Source: DATFWC01 sp045801465
GTDB lineage: Bacteria > Pseudomonadota > Alphaproteobacteria > Rhizobiales > Xanthobacteraceae
DNA length: 60,645 nt
Assembly (NCBI GenBank): GCA_045801465.1
Contig: JBJMSU010000022.1
Location: forward strand, 1-60,645
Reading direction: 5' to 3'
Below are positions 60,312-60,645 of this stretch, piece after piece; position 1 is the first letter of the stretch, and each line of letters begins with the position of its first letter. Made by a program: the position numbers and the translations under genes. Under the pieces are notes generated by a model that worked only from the letters and a program-made list of their open reading frames with translations, made no database searches and was not told where the DNA came from.

Positions 60312-60429
60312 GGAAATGCAGGAGATCGAACTCGTGCCGGCGCAGATGAAGCTCGTGCAGCATGGAAAGGTGAGCCGCCAGGTCCGATTTCAGCGGACAG
60401 GTGTCGTGCTGACCGCCGTCTGTACACAA
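60270..60429 (-). pseudogene. Fragment of a GT4-type glycosyltransferase
   Basis: On the minus strand this stretch encodes SDLAAHLSMLHELHLRRHEF, FDLLHFHVDLMHFPFFEDVA and AAP. That matches the N-terminal Glyco_transf_4 region of Hyphomicrobiales GT4 enzymes (HL-ML-EV---A--FD-LHFHID-LHFPLFRD-A). No catalytic domain follows in any frame downstream, where unrelated sequence begins. It is a truncated remnant. Confidence 0.5.
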
Positions 60430-60548
60430 TTGACCACTCGATCTAGAAATGTAAGTAGCTGATGAAAATATAATTATTCGTGTATCGCAAACGACGCGCC
60501 ACTCCCATATAAACAGGCCCGTCTATTGGGACAATTTGGGAGGCAATC
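60312..60548. other. Upstream region of the last gene
   Basis: Beyond the GT4 remnant, an A/T-rich patch with TATAAT-like and TATAAA-like words (60469-60474, 60508-60513) is present; no -35 at standard spacing was found for either. Confidence 0.3.
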
Positions 60549-60645
60549 GTGAGCAATCCTGTTCTAGCCGATGTCGTAACGAAAACGGCATATTTCTCTC
60601 TCGCGGCAGCGGCTTTGATCTTTGTATCGCTGCTTTTCTTGACGA
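60549..60645 (+). CDS. Start of a membrane protein (continues beyond the window)
   Basis: GTG at 60549 with GGGAGG five nt upstream. The 32 visible residues begin SNPVLADVVTKTAYFSLAAA and run into a hydrophobic stretch (ALIFVSLLFL), an uncleaved signal or first TM. Nothing more can be said from this fragment. Confidence 0.55.
   Translation, partial: MSNPVLADVVTKTAYFSLAAAALIFVSLLFLT

Noticed and set aside
60430..60474. TTGACC and TATAAT words as a promoter
   Set aside because: The spacing of 33 nt is far from 16-18 nt; not a sigma-70 promoter as read.

Overview
The window reads as chromosomal DNA of a high-GC alphaproteobacterium, most likely of the Hyphomicrobiales (Bradyrhizobium / Rhodoplanes / Pseudolabrys-like). 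The basis is the GC-rich codon use, several orphan Bug/TctC-type binding proteins, DUF2585 and UPF0173 proteins, a Ku gene, CaiB/BaiF CoA-transferases, REP-like palindromes in gaps, and TTAA-N7-TTAA (CtrA-type) boxes. This placement is inference from gene content. I see no rRNA, tRNA, CRISPR array, prophage or complete insertion sequence.

Layout. 0-4.3 kb: truncated GMC oxidoreductase with its Tat-exported subunit, a decayed isochorismatase-family gene, an MFS exporter, and a lactate/malate-type dehydrogenase. 4.5-10.6 kb: a methyltransferase, a small secreted protein, and a potassium block (kup plus a two-component pair of KdpE and a KdpD lacking its N-terminal half). 10.7-13 kb: cysteine synthase and a Bug protein. 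13.2-20.1 kb: a REP-like element and a divergent CoA-ester locus (two CaiB/BaiF transferases, a MenB/BadI-like crotonase, an HMG-CoA-lyase-like enzyme facing a maleate-isomerase-like protein and a Bug protein). 20.2-31 kb: a CtrA-box-preceded GGDEF/EAL protein, two ChrA transporters, a GT9-like protein, DUF2585, an exported acetolactate-decarboxylase-like protein, DUF411 and exonuclease III. 31-37 kb: an RND efflux pair and Ku. 37-45 kb: Tat-tagged MmgE/PrpD protein, 2OG-Fe(II) oxygenase, TylF-like methyltransferase, Sel1 protein, GST, third Bug protein, and an alpha/beta-hydrolase-LuxR regulator with Cys at the nucleophile position. 44.9-46.3 kb: a mostly non-coding stretch holding a 31-residue Lys-rich microprotein gene. 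46.3-56.1 kb: a housekeeping block with gatB, gatC-(CxxC protein)-gatA, nitronate monooxygenase, VOC dioxygenase, UPF0173 and ruvX. 56.1-60.6 kb: tandem Tyr-rich secreted proteins, AidB-like acyl-CoA dehydrogenase, PilZ protein, a glycosyltransferase remnant and the start of a membrane protein.

How genes may work together. The strongest candidate for undescribed biology is the 13.3-20.1 kb locus. Binding protein, CoA activation, crotonase-type and lyase-type steps are all present, but two enzymes lack residues that define their nearest characterised relatives: the MenB/BadI active-site Asp, and both Cys of maleate isomerase/arylmalonate decarboxylase. Further points are the hydrolase-regulator fusion with Cys-Asp-His, the potassium sensor pair sitting beside kup instead of kdpFABC, and the CtrA-type box before the c-di-GMP enzyme. 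All positions and residues were read by eye; no searches were run.
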